This document shows positions 11,134 to 21,611 of a DNA stretch of 64,000 bases, piece after piece. The stretch comes from Neonectria sp. B-13 (lineage: Eukaryota; Ascomycota; Sordariomycetes; Hypocreales; Nectriaceae): NCBI GenBank assembly GCA_002682825.1, contig NOKP01000001.1:4467296-4531295 (forward strand), given 5' to 3'. The notes under the pieces were generated by a model. The model ran no database searches. It worked only from the letters and a program-made list of their open reading frames with translations, and was not told the origin of the DNA. The translations under genes and the position numbers were made by a program. The first letter of the stretch is position 1. Each line of letters starts with the position of its first letter.

Positions 11134-11868
11134 CTAAAAACGAGTCAGAAAAAGCGCACGAGTAGACGGGGGGGATGTCATGGGTTTTACCATTTCAAGC
11201 TCCTTCCGGCGATCCATGAGGAGGTGAACGTTGTCGTCGATAACTATGCAAGTGTCGGTTAAATGTCACGATGAGAGGGGAGTCACTGATGTTGACGTAC
11301 CACTTCCAACGTCCTTATAACTCATGTGGACCTCCTTGCTGTCCCAACCTAGCAGCAGCCTCGAGGCAGTGCCGGGAATGACGGAAGGGTCGTCGTCGCT
11401 CGCAGCCTGGACGAAAGTGCCCCTCGCCATGCCGTGGAAGCCCTTCAGGGCGGCGGCGTCGAGGGGATCAGCAAAGACGTGCATGCGCTCCTCGTGGAAC
11501 TTGTCGTCGACGCCCCAGCAGGTGCAGAACTCGGTGCAGGGGGCGTCGAGGGCGCCATCGACGTTGTGGGTGTAGTCGGCGATGTGGTTGACGACGGGGT
11601 TCTTGTCGACGAGGGCGCGCAGAGAGGAGCTGAAGTCGGTGGAGGCCGAAGAGGCGACGAAGGCGTCGTACTCAGGGCGCGAGGCCCAGCGGGTGCCGAA
11701 GACCCAGGTGCTGGGGTCCTCAATCTGTCGGCCCAGGTACAGGGCGGTGACGCCGGGGACGGCCTTGTGCTTGGAGACGATGTCGGAGAAGGCGGCGGGC
11801 GGGGTGGACGGGTCGGGGAGGAGAGAGGGCTTGAACTTGATGAGGAGGAATTCGATGGGGACGGCCAT
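11134..11868 (-). CDS. Hypothetical protein, dimeric alpha/beta-barrel (ABM-like) fold suspected
   Basis: Exon 1 (11868-11301) starts MAVPIEFLLIKFKP and exon 2 (11243-11134) adds VIDDNVHLLMDRRKELEMVKP and a short tail. They are joined over a 57-nt intron for 225 residues in all. The beginning (IEFLLIKFKPSL ... VPGVTALYLGRQIEDPSTWVFGTRWAS) has the pattern of an antibiotic-biosynthesis-monooxygenase-like ferredoxin-fold repeat, and a second weaker repeat (FADPLDAAALKGFHGMARGTF) follows. Two-repeat proteins of this kind are common in filamentous fungi and mostly of unknown function. There is no signal peptide. The gene is real by codon pattern and splice phase. The fold call is tentative, and the last 20 residues depend on there being no further intron. 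Confidence 0.6.
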
Positions 11869-12013
11869 GATGGAGGTGGTTTTTGTGGGAATTAATGGGG
11901 GGTGGTTTGTTTAGTGGGTTGGTGGGCGGTATCACGGAGTGTATAAGACTGGCGATGCGGTCGTGGGGGGTGTTTTTGGAAGGGGACGAAGCAAGCGGCT
12001 ACCAAGACTTGAT

Positions 12014-12043
12014 ACATATATATATATACATATACATATATAT
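12014..12043. repeat. TA/CATATA microsatellite
   Basis: Alternating AT run interrupted by CATATA units, in the spacer upstream of the small ABM-like gene. Confidence 0.8.
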
Positions 12044-12444
12044 GGGCCGCAGAAGACCTGACGTAGTCTACCTAGCCCATCTAGACCAACTGCTTGACTG
12101 CACTGCCTATGCCTACCTGAGCTACTCTCGCCTGGATCGACTGATCAGAGGGTGGCTTTCCCCCCAATATTAATTGCCGATCGCCCGTTGCAGCTCGATA
12201 AGAGGGGCAGTGAGGGGGAGAGGAAAGACGGCGGGCATTCCGCCCACCCCTCAGCGACGTACGAAAGCAACGAAGCGGGCCAGCAGCAGGCCGGGCGTCC
12301 GGATGAATGACGAGGTGCCATTGCTTGGTGGGGAACTTGCCAATGACGACGGACGAACGCGAGACAGCCATTGCGTCCGGCTTTGGGTGGATGACGTCCT
12401 TGCTTTGTGCTTAGCTACTAGGTGATGAGGCGGAGTGGAAACCC

Positions 12445-12480
12445 CGATGGATGGATGATGGATGGATGGATGGTTGGTTG
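12445..12480. repeat. GATG tetranucleotide repeat
   Basis: Imperfect tandem GATG units ending in TTGG copies; non-coding. Confidence 0.75.
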
Positions 12481-13396
12481 GCGAGGTGGGAGACAGAGAA
12501 GAGCGGCTTTGGCGAGAATTGGGGTTCCTGGCGATAGCTTGGCGGAGCTCTCCCCCCATCCATCCATAGCTTGGGATGTTTCCCTGGTGGTGGGTGGGGT
12601 GGCTTTGATATGTGGCCAAGTGGGTTTCTCCCAATGCCTCCGGACATACTACAATCAATCGCTTGCGACAGGTAAACCAGGCGTTAGCAACGCCGGCGTT
12701 TACAGCTGCTGCAAGTTGATTTGGTTCGGCCAACCCAAAGAGAGTTTCGTTCGGTGACTTAAACTACTGTAATTAACCCTGAGATTAATTTGCACCGTCG
12801 TCTCCCAAAGTCTGACTCCACCAATGCCGTGCCACCACGACGGTGTGGGCGTTAGCTCATGATCGCGGGAGGAGGTCCGGATACGGGGCCTCGGTGTACA
12901 CTCGTACCTTCCCGACATCATTTAACATTTCAACGACATGGGTGCCAGAATACTAACCCACCCGCACGAGGCAGGTCCCAGGGGCAATTCGACTTTCTTT
13001 TTTCCACAACTTCACTCTCACTCACACTTTCACGCTCCTCACGCTCCTTTAATCTGGCCCACGGATACTTTCTTCTGTTCCTACGTGTGACTACACCACC
13101 ACGGATACGACTCTATCATGTACGGATATATGTGCTCCTATTAATTCCTCCTCCCTCTCCTTCTTTGACCACGAGACTCCGGACATCCACCGCGCCTCGG
13201 ATCCGGTGCTACCCTCACGATCCAAATCCGTCGCGTCATCTCCTCGCGATCCTCGGCCCACTCCCACTCCCACTTCGTGCCTCAAGGTCGACAGCACCAT
13301 ATCTCTCTCGTCCCGGCAATTCCACTCTCAACCTCTCCAACAATCCCTCCCCCTCCCCCTCCAACAGCGCCTCCAGTGCTGCGAACCACCGTCGCC

Positions 13397-15064
13397 ATGA
13401 CCATCACTACCGACGCCACCGCCGATATCCCGTCTCCCACCACCAACACCGTCGTCCCCGATGACGAAGACGCCCTACCCACCGAGCTCAACCTCCTCAC
13501 CCTCAACTGCTGGGGTCTTCTTCACATCTCGGCCCTCCGCACCCCGCGCCTTGACGAGATCGGCCGCCAGCTTGCCCTCCTCACCCCTCCGCCTGATATC
13601 GTCGCTCTTCAGGAGTGCTGGACCCAGGACGACTACCGAGCCATCCGTCGCCACACCCGCCAAATCCTCCCCTATGGCAAGTTCTACCACAGCGGCGCCT
13701 TCGGCGGTGGCCTCGCCATCCTGAGTCGCTGGCCTATCGAGGAGAGCACCATGGTCAAATACACACTCAACGGTAGGCCCACGGCCTTCTGGCGCGGAGA
13801 TTGGTACGTTGGTAAGGGTGTCGCCTGTGCCAAGATCCGGTTCGGGTCGCGGAGGAAGGACGTCATTGAGGTCTTCAACACACACGTAAGTCCAGCCGTC
13901 CCTCCTTCAATCCAGATCAGACCTAACTTCTCACAGACCCACGCGCCCTATGAACGTGAGCCCAATGACTCGTACATATGTCACCGCACCGCACAGGCTT
14001 GGGAAATGTCCAAGCTGCTCCGCGGCGCCGCCGAACGTGGCCACCTTGTCGTCTCCATGGGTGACTTCAACATGCTTCCACTCTCTCTCGCCCACCGCCT
14101 CATCACCGCTCACGCACCCGTCCGCGACGTCTGGCGTGTCCTCTACCCTCACAGTTCCATTGGTCCCGCCCACCATCCCGCCGAGCAGGCTCGCCGTAGG
14201 CCTATCCCCACCGCCGACTTTAACCTCCTCGAGAACGGCGCCACCAGTGACTCCGTCTACAATACCTGGCGGTGGACCAAGAACCAACAGAACCTTCTGA
14301 AAGCCGGCAAGCCTTGCGATGTGCCTCCTGATGCCGTTGACCCCCGAGGCAAGCGTCTCGATTATATTTTTGCTTCCACCGGCGTCGACCCCGAAGCCCC
14401 GCCCACAACTCCTGGTTGGGTTATCAAGACAGCCGTTGTCGCTCTGACAGAGCGCCATCCTGACCTTCACGTCTCCCTCTCAGACCACTTCGCTGTCCGT
14501 GCAACCCTCACTCGGCACTCTCCTCCGCTTTTGAATGCACCGGCGTACGCCCGATCCGAGACCCCCTCTACCGCCCTCAAGACTGGCGCCTACCTAGCCA
14601 ACAGCAGCCCGGGCAGCAGCATCCGCTCCGTCCCCAGGGCGCTTCTCTCCGATCCAGACATGCAACTACTCCACAACAACGACGACGAGCCTCTGCCCTT
14701 GTCCGTCTACGACGAGATCCTCACCATGATCCAGAAGTACTCGGCCCGCGAGGTTCGCCAGCGCTACTGGCGCGGCGTCCACTTCTTTATTGCCCTGTTC
14801 GTCTGGCTTGCCTGTCTGGTCGGCGTCTGGTTTAGCCCTGCCAATTTTGTCGCCTTTATCCTGATGCTCGTCAGCAGTCTGGGCTTGGTCGCTGGTGTTG
14901 TAGACGGCCTCCTCTCGCTGCTTTTCTTCTCCTGGGAGATCCGGGGCCTCAAGGAGTTTGAGTGGGAGATTCGCAACGCAAAGGCTGCGGCATCGGGCGA
15001 CCTGGTGGCTCTGAGCGAGATTGAGGCTGGCGGTAGCCCTGCGAGACGTTCGAAATCGCATTGA
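13397..15064 (+). CDS. ISC1: Inositol phosphosphingolipid phospholipase C (neutral sphingomyelinase family)
   Basis: Cleaves inositol-phosphosphingolipids to ceramide, a signalling lipid; membrane-bound. Two exons (13397-13885, 13937-15064) encode 538 residues. The Mg-dependent endonuclease/phosphatase fold is clear: LTLNCWGL, the metal-binding Glu in ALQECW, the neutral-sphingomyelinase signature SGAFGGGLAILSRWPI, VSMGDFNMLPLS, RLDYIF, and the catalytic SDHFAV. Two hydrophobic segments near the C-terminus (FFIALFVWLACLVGVWF and FVAFILMLVSSLGLVAG) anchor it, as in yeast Isc1. The 51-nt intron is a multiple of three without stops, but splicing restores the conserved FNTHTHAPYE, so it is a true intron. 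Start chosen at the first ATG with a good context (GTCGCCATGACC). It converges with the NDR kinase, 235 bp apart. Confidence 0.94.
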   Translation: MTITTDATADIPSPTTNTVVPDDEDALPTELNLLTLNCWGLLHISALRTPRLDEIGRQLALLTPPPDIVALQECWTQDDYRAIRRHTRQILPYGKFYHSGAFGGGLAILSRWPIEESTMVKYTLNGRPTAFWRGDWYVGKGVACAKIRFGSRRKDVIEVFNTHVSPAVPPSIQIRPNFSQTHAPYEREPNDSYICHRTAQAWEMSKLLRGAAERGHLVVSMGDFNMLPLSLAHRLITAHAPVRDVWRVLYPHSSIGPAHHPAEQARRRPIPTADFNLLENGATSDSVYNTWRWTKNQQNLLKAGKPCDVPPDAVDPRGKRLDYIFASTGVDPEAPPTTPGWVIKTAVVALTERHPDLHVSLSDHFAVRATLTRHSPPLLNAPAYARSETPSTALKTGAYLANSSPGSSIRSVPRALLSDPDMQLLHNNDDEPLPLSVYDEILTMIQKYSAREVRQRYWRGVHFFIALFVWLACLVGVWFSPANFVAFILMLVSSLGLVAGVVDGLLSLLFFSWEIRGLKEFEWEIRNAKAAASGDLVALSEIEAGGSPARRSKSH

Positions 15065-15299
15065 GCTAAACGTGTGCGTGGTATGGATGACGAGTCAGGG
15101 ATAAGAATCATGAACCCCGTAAACGTAATTGATATGAATGGTCACAAGTAATGAATCTCTAGTAAATAATGTCTATTAATAATACCACTGCTATTGCTAT
15201 TACTCGTCGTCTTGTTTATAGTCGCATTCGAGGCTTGCCTCGTCTCATCTCTCTTCATCCCCAGTGTCTCAACCAAAGTTGCCATCCGCCCATCTGCCC

Positions 15300-18033
15300 T
15301 TAGTTGATGGCTCTCGTAGCCGTGTAACCCCCAGGTCTCATCCTCCGCCAAGTGTAGCCCATAAAGGCCGTTTTTTTCCTGATATCCATCACGTCGTCCC
15401 TGATGTCTTGGTCCCGCAGCAGAATGTCCCTCGGTCGCTTGCGCTCTTTCTGGCCGTACAGCCTGACAAAATGCTTGAGCATCTCCTTTTCTTCCAATCT
15501 CAACTCCCACGAGGCGTCGATCTGGCGGTCCATCTTGCGTAGCTTGGTCGAGTCAACTGGCGATTCAATAAGCTTGATCGCATGGTTCTGCACACTCGGC
15601 TCGAAGTCGCGCAATACTTGGCGGACTTCATCTGGAGTTAGGAGAACCCCTGAAGGCGCCGATTCGGACCAATCTTCAATGAGATCAGATTCATCGAAAT
15701 AGTGTGTATCTTCGATACCATGGATATGTGGGACGAATGGGGGTGTGATTGTTTGCAGGCGATCCCAGGGCACATTCTTGAACCAGCGATGCGATTTGAT
15801 ATCCTCCGCATCGTCGGGGAAAACGTGCCGCCCGAAGAAGTCCCTGAACCGAGAATTATCGGGTTGACCACGGTCCTTCATGTAGTATCTTCTTGAGCAA
15901 AGCCGGTGTTCCTTGTCCTGGATCAGGCGGAATATCAAATCTTGACATTTGTCGCTGGCGGCGGGCCTCTGGGGGAAGCCAAAGAGTGTCTTGTAGTTCT
16001 ACTAATATGTAAGCTCTAGGACGAAACAAACTCGCTTCATGTAGGCTTGAGATAGTACTTACCACAATGTTCTGCTTGGTCTCCTTCCGTCCCTCTTCTG
16101 CCAGGAATGGTGTGTGCCCATACAGGCACTCGTACAGGATGATGCCAATGCTCTACTAATCGCATCTGCCGTCGTATTTCTGCCCCAAGACAACTTCAGG
16201 GGCCATGTATTGACTGGTTCCGACAACAGAATTCGCGGCCGTACGGTTTCCGTGGCGGTTTCTCCAGCCGATGAGGTTCTCTAGGCCTTCATCTGTCCCC
16301 ATAGATAGCTTGCCATGTCTTTCTAGGCCCTCGACCAGAGACTTATACCATTCAAACTGTGTCAAGATACCGTGGTTGCTCTTCTGGTCAGCTTCATCTC
16401 CGGTGACGTTGATTCCGAGCTTTCGAACTAGCGAATACCGGTGACAGTTGTAGTACGAGGCGTCATGAGACCAGTGGCCATCAAATGCAAGTCCAAAGTC
16501 CGAGATCTTGAGATGTCCCGATGCTGAGATGAGAAAATTGTCCGGTTTGATGTCGCGGTGAATGAACTTGAGGCGATGCGCTTCTTCGACAGCAAGGATC
16601 ATCTCGGCAATGTAGAAGCGCGCAACAGATTCGTGAAGAATGTTTTCCCGGATGAGCAGCCCCAAAAAGTCACCTCCGGGTGTGTATTCCATCACCAAGT
16701 AAAGATTGTCGGTGTCTTGAAAGCTTGCTATCAGGGGGACGACCCTGGAAAAATCAGCGTCAGCAGGTCTGTTTTAAGAGTCTTGGCTTAAGTTAACATT
16801 AACGGGAGCACATACCAGTTGGATCCTTCGGATGCTACGAGAAAGTCTCTTTCAGCTCTCAAATGGCCCTCTTGGCAGCTTCGCAGCATCTCGGACTTTC
16901 GAATCACCTTCATCGCGTACACTTGTCTAGAAAACGCGTGTCCAACGGCATGTTTCTCACGCACAAGGCGCACGACCCCAAAGCTTCCCTTTCCCAAGAC
17001 TTGGAGTGGCTCGTAATTCTCGACGTACGGACCGCGAGACTCCTTAGACCCAAGGGAAAGACTTTGTGAATTCATCACCCGGTTCTCTCTTAGGTGCCAT
17101 GTCTCTTGGTTGTTGAAGGACTCTCGGATAGCTTGCTTCTGCTCCAGGGTGAGGTGAGGGCTGTAGTAGAGCTGAGACTCAAGATACTGGCGCCGGACTC
17201 CCCGCGTGTTAGGCTTGTGTAACAGCTCATTGAACTTCGTCTCGAGATAGATCTTGGCCGCGGCAGCTCTCTCCACGGTCACAAAGGTAGGCTGGATCAG
17301 AGACACACCCGACTCTGCAATGGTACCAAGAGCGCCTCCTTCTGGGCTTGAGCGTGTCCAAGGATTTCGCCTACTGTGCCGTCTGCTTGAAGTAGCTTTG
17401 GTCGAGCATGAGAACCTTGAGTCTACCGACGTCTTTCTCGTTGACTCATCTGCGACTGTGGACACGTTCCCAGTTCCATCGGAAGTGTGCGACGTGCTGG
17501 AGTCGCTCGATGATGGCAAGTGGGCGCTGGTGAGGTCCTGAAGAGAACTCCGGCCCCTTAGATGAGGGGATCGGAGCACAACAGTGGTATTTGAAGCAAG
17601 AGCTGGATGGTTGAGTCTTAGTTTTCTAAGGAAATCCTTAGGAGTCATCCCTTTGACGTGAGGTATTGGGGAAATTCGCCCATCTTCATTCAAGGCGACA
17701 CCCTTACCGTTGCAGGGCTTCGAGGAAATATCTTCAGGTGTCCATTTGGCAGTCGGCGGACCATGGGAGCCTGTGACGTGTCAAAAAGGTGGCCCTTGAA
17801 ACTCAATATAATCACTTACTACTGCGACTGCTTCTCCCAATTGCCTTTATCGCGCCGCGAATGTCCGACCAGACTCGTGAGCTGGTGCGACGAAGCCTCA
17901 GTACATGCTGATCATCAGAGGTCTCTCGGTGGCGGGAACAGGACAAAGAAGATTCGGCAGGGGCATTCCCCGAATCGATAGAGAGTGCGTGTATCAATGG
18001 ATGGCTGCCTTTATGGTGCAGGGTTGACCCCAT
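15300..18033 (-). CDS. PUK1: NDR-type AGC protein kinase with two tandem in-frame TAG codons; PUK1-like, A-to-I edited in sexual stage
   Basis: Four exons (18033-17820, 17770-16816, 16744-16063, 15998-15300) give 850 codons including the final TAA. The kinase core is well kept: GKGSFGVVRLV (about 331), AMK (359), HRDIKPDN (Asp about 454), DFG (472) followed by the NDR-specific insert, GTSQYMAPEV, then C-D, SIGIILYECLYG, and the hydrophobic motif FMGYTW. Codons 586 and 587 (16158-16153) are TAG TAG, where NDR kinases have Trp-Trp. Everything downstream stays in frame and conserved, with functional introns. F. graminearum PUK1 is known to have exactly this arrangement, its UAG pair being changed to UGG in perithecia. 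So a truncated protein of 585 residues is expected in vegetative cells and a full kinase in fruiting bodies. That regulation is inferred here; orthology rests on the shared feature. Alternative: a pseudogene. Confidence 0.88.
16147..16166 (-). promoter_or_regulatory. Predicted mRNA hairpin presenting the tandem UAG codons in its loop
   Basis: In the kinase message GAUGC (16166-16162) can pair with GCAUU (16151-16147), four Watson-Crick pairs plus one G-U. The 10-nt loop (16161-16152) contains UAGUAG. After an A-G mismatch the stem can continue with two more GC pairs (CG/GC). Fungal A-to-I editing is known to prefer adenosines with a 5' U and 3' G, in hairpin loops; both adenosines here meet all three conditions. 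The pairing is seen in the sequence; its role is inferred. Confidence 0.6.
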
Positions 18034-18851
18034 GATGCTCCCGGGTAGCCAGCATGGATATGGAATATGCTACAAATGATGAAGCAAGCAGTGCTGGCGC
18101 CCCCAATGAATGAAAGAATGAATGAAATATATGGAGATGCAGCCGTAATAGCGGCGACTTATGGCCGGAATGGGGACAGTCAATGGATGATGAGATGGAG
18201 ATGGGAGACACAGTGGGAGGGGGAGCTGTCGAGAGAAGCCAGTGCTTGACTGTATTTTCAGGCATGGGCTTTCCACTCGTCGCGGGTTATTTAACAAGGA
18301 AAGCACCACAAGACAAGCAAGAACGACGAGACTCGGGCTTTTAAGCGTTAAATGTGACTTGTTGCCAGTTACTGCACGTAAATGAACCACCCATTTCAAT
18401 GTCACAGGGAGAGACTTCCCGAGAGGAGCTTATCATATCAAACATAAGAATCTTTATTGGCAAAATCCCAAGTACCTACAACCGACCTTAAACAACCATC
18501 CGTTGCAGCCGCTAGGACACATCCTGCGGCATCAAATAGAAAAACCTTTTCGTCGTGCGCCATTCATGCAATGCAGGTCCTCGCCCCATCATCCCTGCTC
18601 TACCCGACTGCTTCGCGACGTCCTTTTGGCGGACACCGGATCTTCGCAGAAGGCGCAGGTCTAAGGCTCCTCATCACCGCATGTAGCGTACATAGTGAGC
18701 AGATGGAAGGAACTGTGGAAACCAGGAAATCGACGCCACCTGGCCGACAGCCCACTCGTATCGATAGGCGGCGGGCCAAAGCAGGGTATTAGTACACGCC
18801 GCCCACTGCAAGCGGGCGCTGGATCAAGAGCGCTTGACGTAATCGTCACTC
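18034..18851. other. Intergenic between the NDR kinase and the FKBP gene
   Basis: Kinase promoter and FKBP 3' flank; a short GAAT-rich tract at about 18107-18130. No gene seen. Confidence 0.5.
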
Positions 18852-20537
18852 TCACTTGATCTCGAGAAGCTTGACGTCGAAGGTCAGCTGGCTGTTGGCG
18901 GGGATGCCGGGCATGCCACGGGAGCCGTAGGCGAGGTGAGCGGGAATGGTCAAGCGACGCTCACCACCGATGGCCATGCCAACGATACCGACGTCCCAGC
19001 CCTTGATGACCTGGCCCTTACCGACCTTGAAGGCGAAAGGCTTGCCCTTCTTGTTGGCTGTGGTGTGGTATGTTAGCATGCGGAATCGTTTTCGCTTGAG
19101 ATGCTAGTCACTTACCATCGAACTGTTGGCCGTTCAGGAGCTTGCCAATGTATCGGACACCGACGGTGTCGCCGTTCTTGGCAGTGCGGCCGTTGCCGAC
19201 GGTTCGGTCGTCAACAGTGACGCCCTGGACAACCTTGACACCGGCGGGAGCCTTGGTCTGCTTGGCCTTCTCAGCGGAGCCGGTGGGGCCCTGCTCGAGG
19301 TTCTTGGCGAACTGGACCTTCTTCTTGCTGTCCTCGGTGACAACAGGCTCGCCCTTGTTGTTCTTGAGCTTCTTCTGCTGCTTCTTGGACAACTTGGTGT
19401 CCTCCTTGGAGATGAGCTCATCGAGACCCTCGGTGGCCTCCTCAACAGTGCGCTTGTTCTTGCCCTTCTTGACGGACACCAGCTTGGGGGCCTCCTCCTC
19501 GTCGGAGTCGACCTCGGCGATGCGAGGATCGGCAAGGCCATCCAGCGCGTCGCTCTCATCACCGCTCTCGACCTCGCCCAGGGCGTACTCGAGCTCATCG
19601 GGGGAAAGGTCGTAGTCGTCCTCGTCCTCATCATCCTCATCCTCGTCGTCATCCATGATGTAGTTACCGGTGAGGTAAACAGTGTGGGTACCAGTGACAA
19701 CGAAGAAGACCTTCTCACCGTGGTTGACGGTGATGTCGAGAGGCTGCTGGTAGTTCTGTGCGGAGTGTTAGTATTTGAATGCGTGAGGCAACAGCTAGGG
19801 GAGATCATACCTTCTCGGTGTCAAGAGTGCAGATGACAAAGTTCTCGAGATCAGCGCCCTCCTCGCTGTCGTCGTCGGAGTCTTCCTCGTCATCTTCCTC
19901 CTCGTCATCGTCCTCGGTGGCCTTAGCCTTGCCCTTGGACTTGCCGTTGGGCTTGGCATCCTCCATCTCCTCGTCCTCGGACGACTCCTGGCTGGCCTCA
20001 ATAAGCTTCTTAATGGCGGCAGCCTGCTTCTGCTTCTTGGACTTGGTGGGGTCACTGGGGCCGCCGTTGGCCTCTTCGTCCTCGTCATCCTCATCATCGT
20101 CCTCAGAGGCGCCGAGAAGGGCCTTCATGTACTCGTCATCAACCTCATCATCCTCGTCGTCAAGGCCAGGGAAGGCACGCTTGACCAGTCGGAGAGTGGA
20201 ACGAGGGACGGCAGGAAAGTTGCCCTCGTCGTCGGCCTCGGGCTCCTCAGTGGGATCGAGGGCAGCCATGGTGATGCGGAACTGTGATTTTCGCGGTCAG
20301 CGAGCCGATGCGATAAGGGTTCGGGCGGCGGTCGCGGAGATCTGCTGGCGAGCGCCGGGGAGCGCAGGCGGGCGCAGACGCACACGAGAGAGCGGCAGGA
20401 AGCCGCATCGTGGAATTTGACGTGGCCAATGGGTTGGAGAAAAAACTTACTGAGGCAGGGAACTCCATCGCGGCCGGGATGAGGATCTCGCCAGGCGGGA
20501 CCTCGAGGCCGTAGACGGGGCCGGGAATGGCAGACAT
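18852..20537 (-). CDS. FPR3/FPR4-like: Nucleolar FKBP-type peptidyl-prolyl isomerase
   Basis: Four exons (20537-20451, 20281-19811, 19755-19116, 19057-18852) encode 467 residues. The N-terminus ([19 protein letters not shown] ... [10 protein letters not shown]) and the block around [12 protein letters not shown] to [16 protein letters not shown] form the nucleoplasmin-like domain of fungal nucleolar FKBPs. Between and after them lie long Asp/Glu tracts and a Lys-rich [11 protein letters not shown] stretch, typical of histone-binding, nucleolar proteins. The last about 110 residues are an FKBP domain with [29 protein letters not shown] and [10 protein letters not shown], containing the residues that line the FK506/proline pocket. 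Yeast Fpr3 and Fpr4 act as histone chaperones and isomerise histone H3 prolines. All splice joins are in phase; the first intron is 169 nt. Confidence 0.94.
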
Positions 20538-21611
20538 TGTGGCGGTGATGAGGTTAGGAAGAGGAGGTCTGTAGAGGGAGAATCGTTGTACTCGGGGAGA
20601 GAGAGTTGCGGAAGTGTGAGAAGGAGGAGAGAGATTTGCGGTGGGGGATGAGGGATGGAGTTCACGACGAAGGAGAGAAAATCAAAAGAATTCGGGAAGC
20701 ATCTCAAGAGCTTCGAATTTTTTTTCTGGGTCCTCGACAGCCTGCGCCAGGGCGACCCCACTGCGAACGCGGAGCTGACCAGTGAGAGACGGCGATAAGG
20801 ACCTTATCGAGACGGGGCGAGCGCTGTCTCAGCAACCGGAGGGACAAGAGGGTCCATCAGAGGGACCACTCCACTGCCGCTCCACCGCCAGTCCACTGCG
20901 AGTCCACTACGAGTCCACTACCACCTAGACCACCTAAGGCAGGTGCAGATTTTCCAGTTGCATGTATCTAAGCGGTAAAACCGCCGAACTGCGTGCAGCA
21001 CGTGGGATTCTAGGCATCATTCCACGCGCGTGACGGGAGTTTAGGGAGCCTAATGGGATATTCAGATTAGGACCAATCAGCCGACTACCTAGAACGATTC
21101 TAGCCACGACGGATAAGTCCGTTGTGCACGGTTTACGAAGCTTATTGAAAGAAGTTTGTATGCGCATCGTCCCATCCAAGACTGCCTGCATGGGGAGGTC
21201 GACAACGGCCTTGAGAGAAAACAATAGGCCAACCGCTAGCTCGCTGTGCGCCTCATTGGTACGTAACTCAAATCCTAGATAACTCATTAAGCAATGGGGG
21301 TCATTATACTTAAAGAGAGAATTCTTTTGTATGGCTGGCATCCATGCAGCTTCTGGTGGGCAGAGACTTCTTCGCCCGCCTCAGGTCTTTCTTGGCTTGG
21401 GACTTTGACTGGCCGACACTACGATTTTGAAGCGATCTGAAAACAGCAATACATAAGTTAAAGCAGCGAAAACAGTTGGCTCTAAAGTTACTAACGTCAT
21501 GTACTCGGGCCAACAACTTGCCCAATTTGGTATTCTATCGTACACTCTCACCGTTCGACCATCCTAAGCCTTCAGGTCTACTCAGAAAGGCCTCCTTACA
21601 CGCCCAAACAT
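20538..21611. other. Intergenic between the FKBP gene and the DJ-1 family gene
   Basis: A 135-codon minus-strand frame at 20934-21341 has no recognisable domain and no sign of conservation; I do not call it a gene. Three near-copies of GAGTCCACTAC-like sequence occur at about 20890-20925. Confidence 0.5.

Larger units (their letters stand above)
11869..13396. other. Divergent intergenic region with simple repeats, Isc1 leader
   Basis: Holds a TA/CATATA microsatellite at 12014-12043, a GATG-type repeat at 12445-12480 and a CT-rich leader before Isc1 (13000-13390). The frame that continues upstream of the Isc1 ATG opens at a GTG and is low-complexity Pro/Ser, so I treat it as untranslated. Confidence 0.55.

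Noticed and set aside
13277..13396. A 40-residue N-terminal extension of Isc1
   Set aside because: It starts at GTG and is Pro/Ser low-complexity; ATG at 13397 is conventional and lies in a good context.
16153..16158. The kinase as a pseudogene made by RIP or random mutation
   Set aside because: TGG to TAG fits RIP (CpA to TpA on the other strand), but there are no other stops, frameshifts or AT drift in 2.7 kb, and the lesion hits precisely the known edited pair. Recoding is the better explanation; the pseudogene view remains as a stated alternative.
16100..16200. An intron removing the TAG pair
   Set aside because: No GT donor and AG acceptor pair closely flanks the stops, and the coding sequence on both sides is contiguous kinase core with only the two Trp codons missing.
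19126..19836. 236-codon open frame antisense to the FKBP gene
   Set aside because: It is the mirror of acidic Asp/Glu codon runs; it encodes Leu/Val-rich nonsense and spans an intron of the real gene.
20934..21341. 135-codon minus-strand frame between the FKBP and DJ-1 family genes
   Set aside because: No recognisable domain, signal peptide or splice partners; may be chance.
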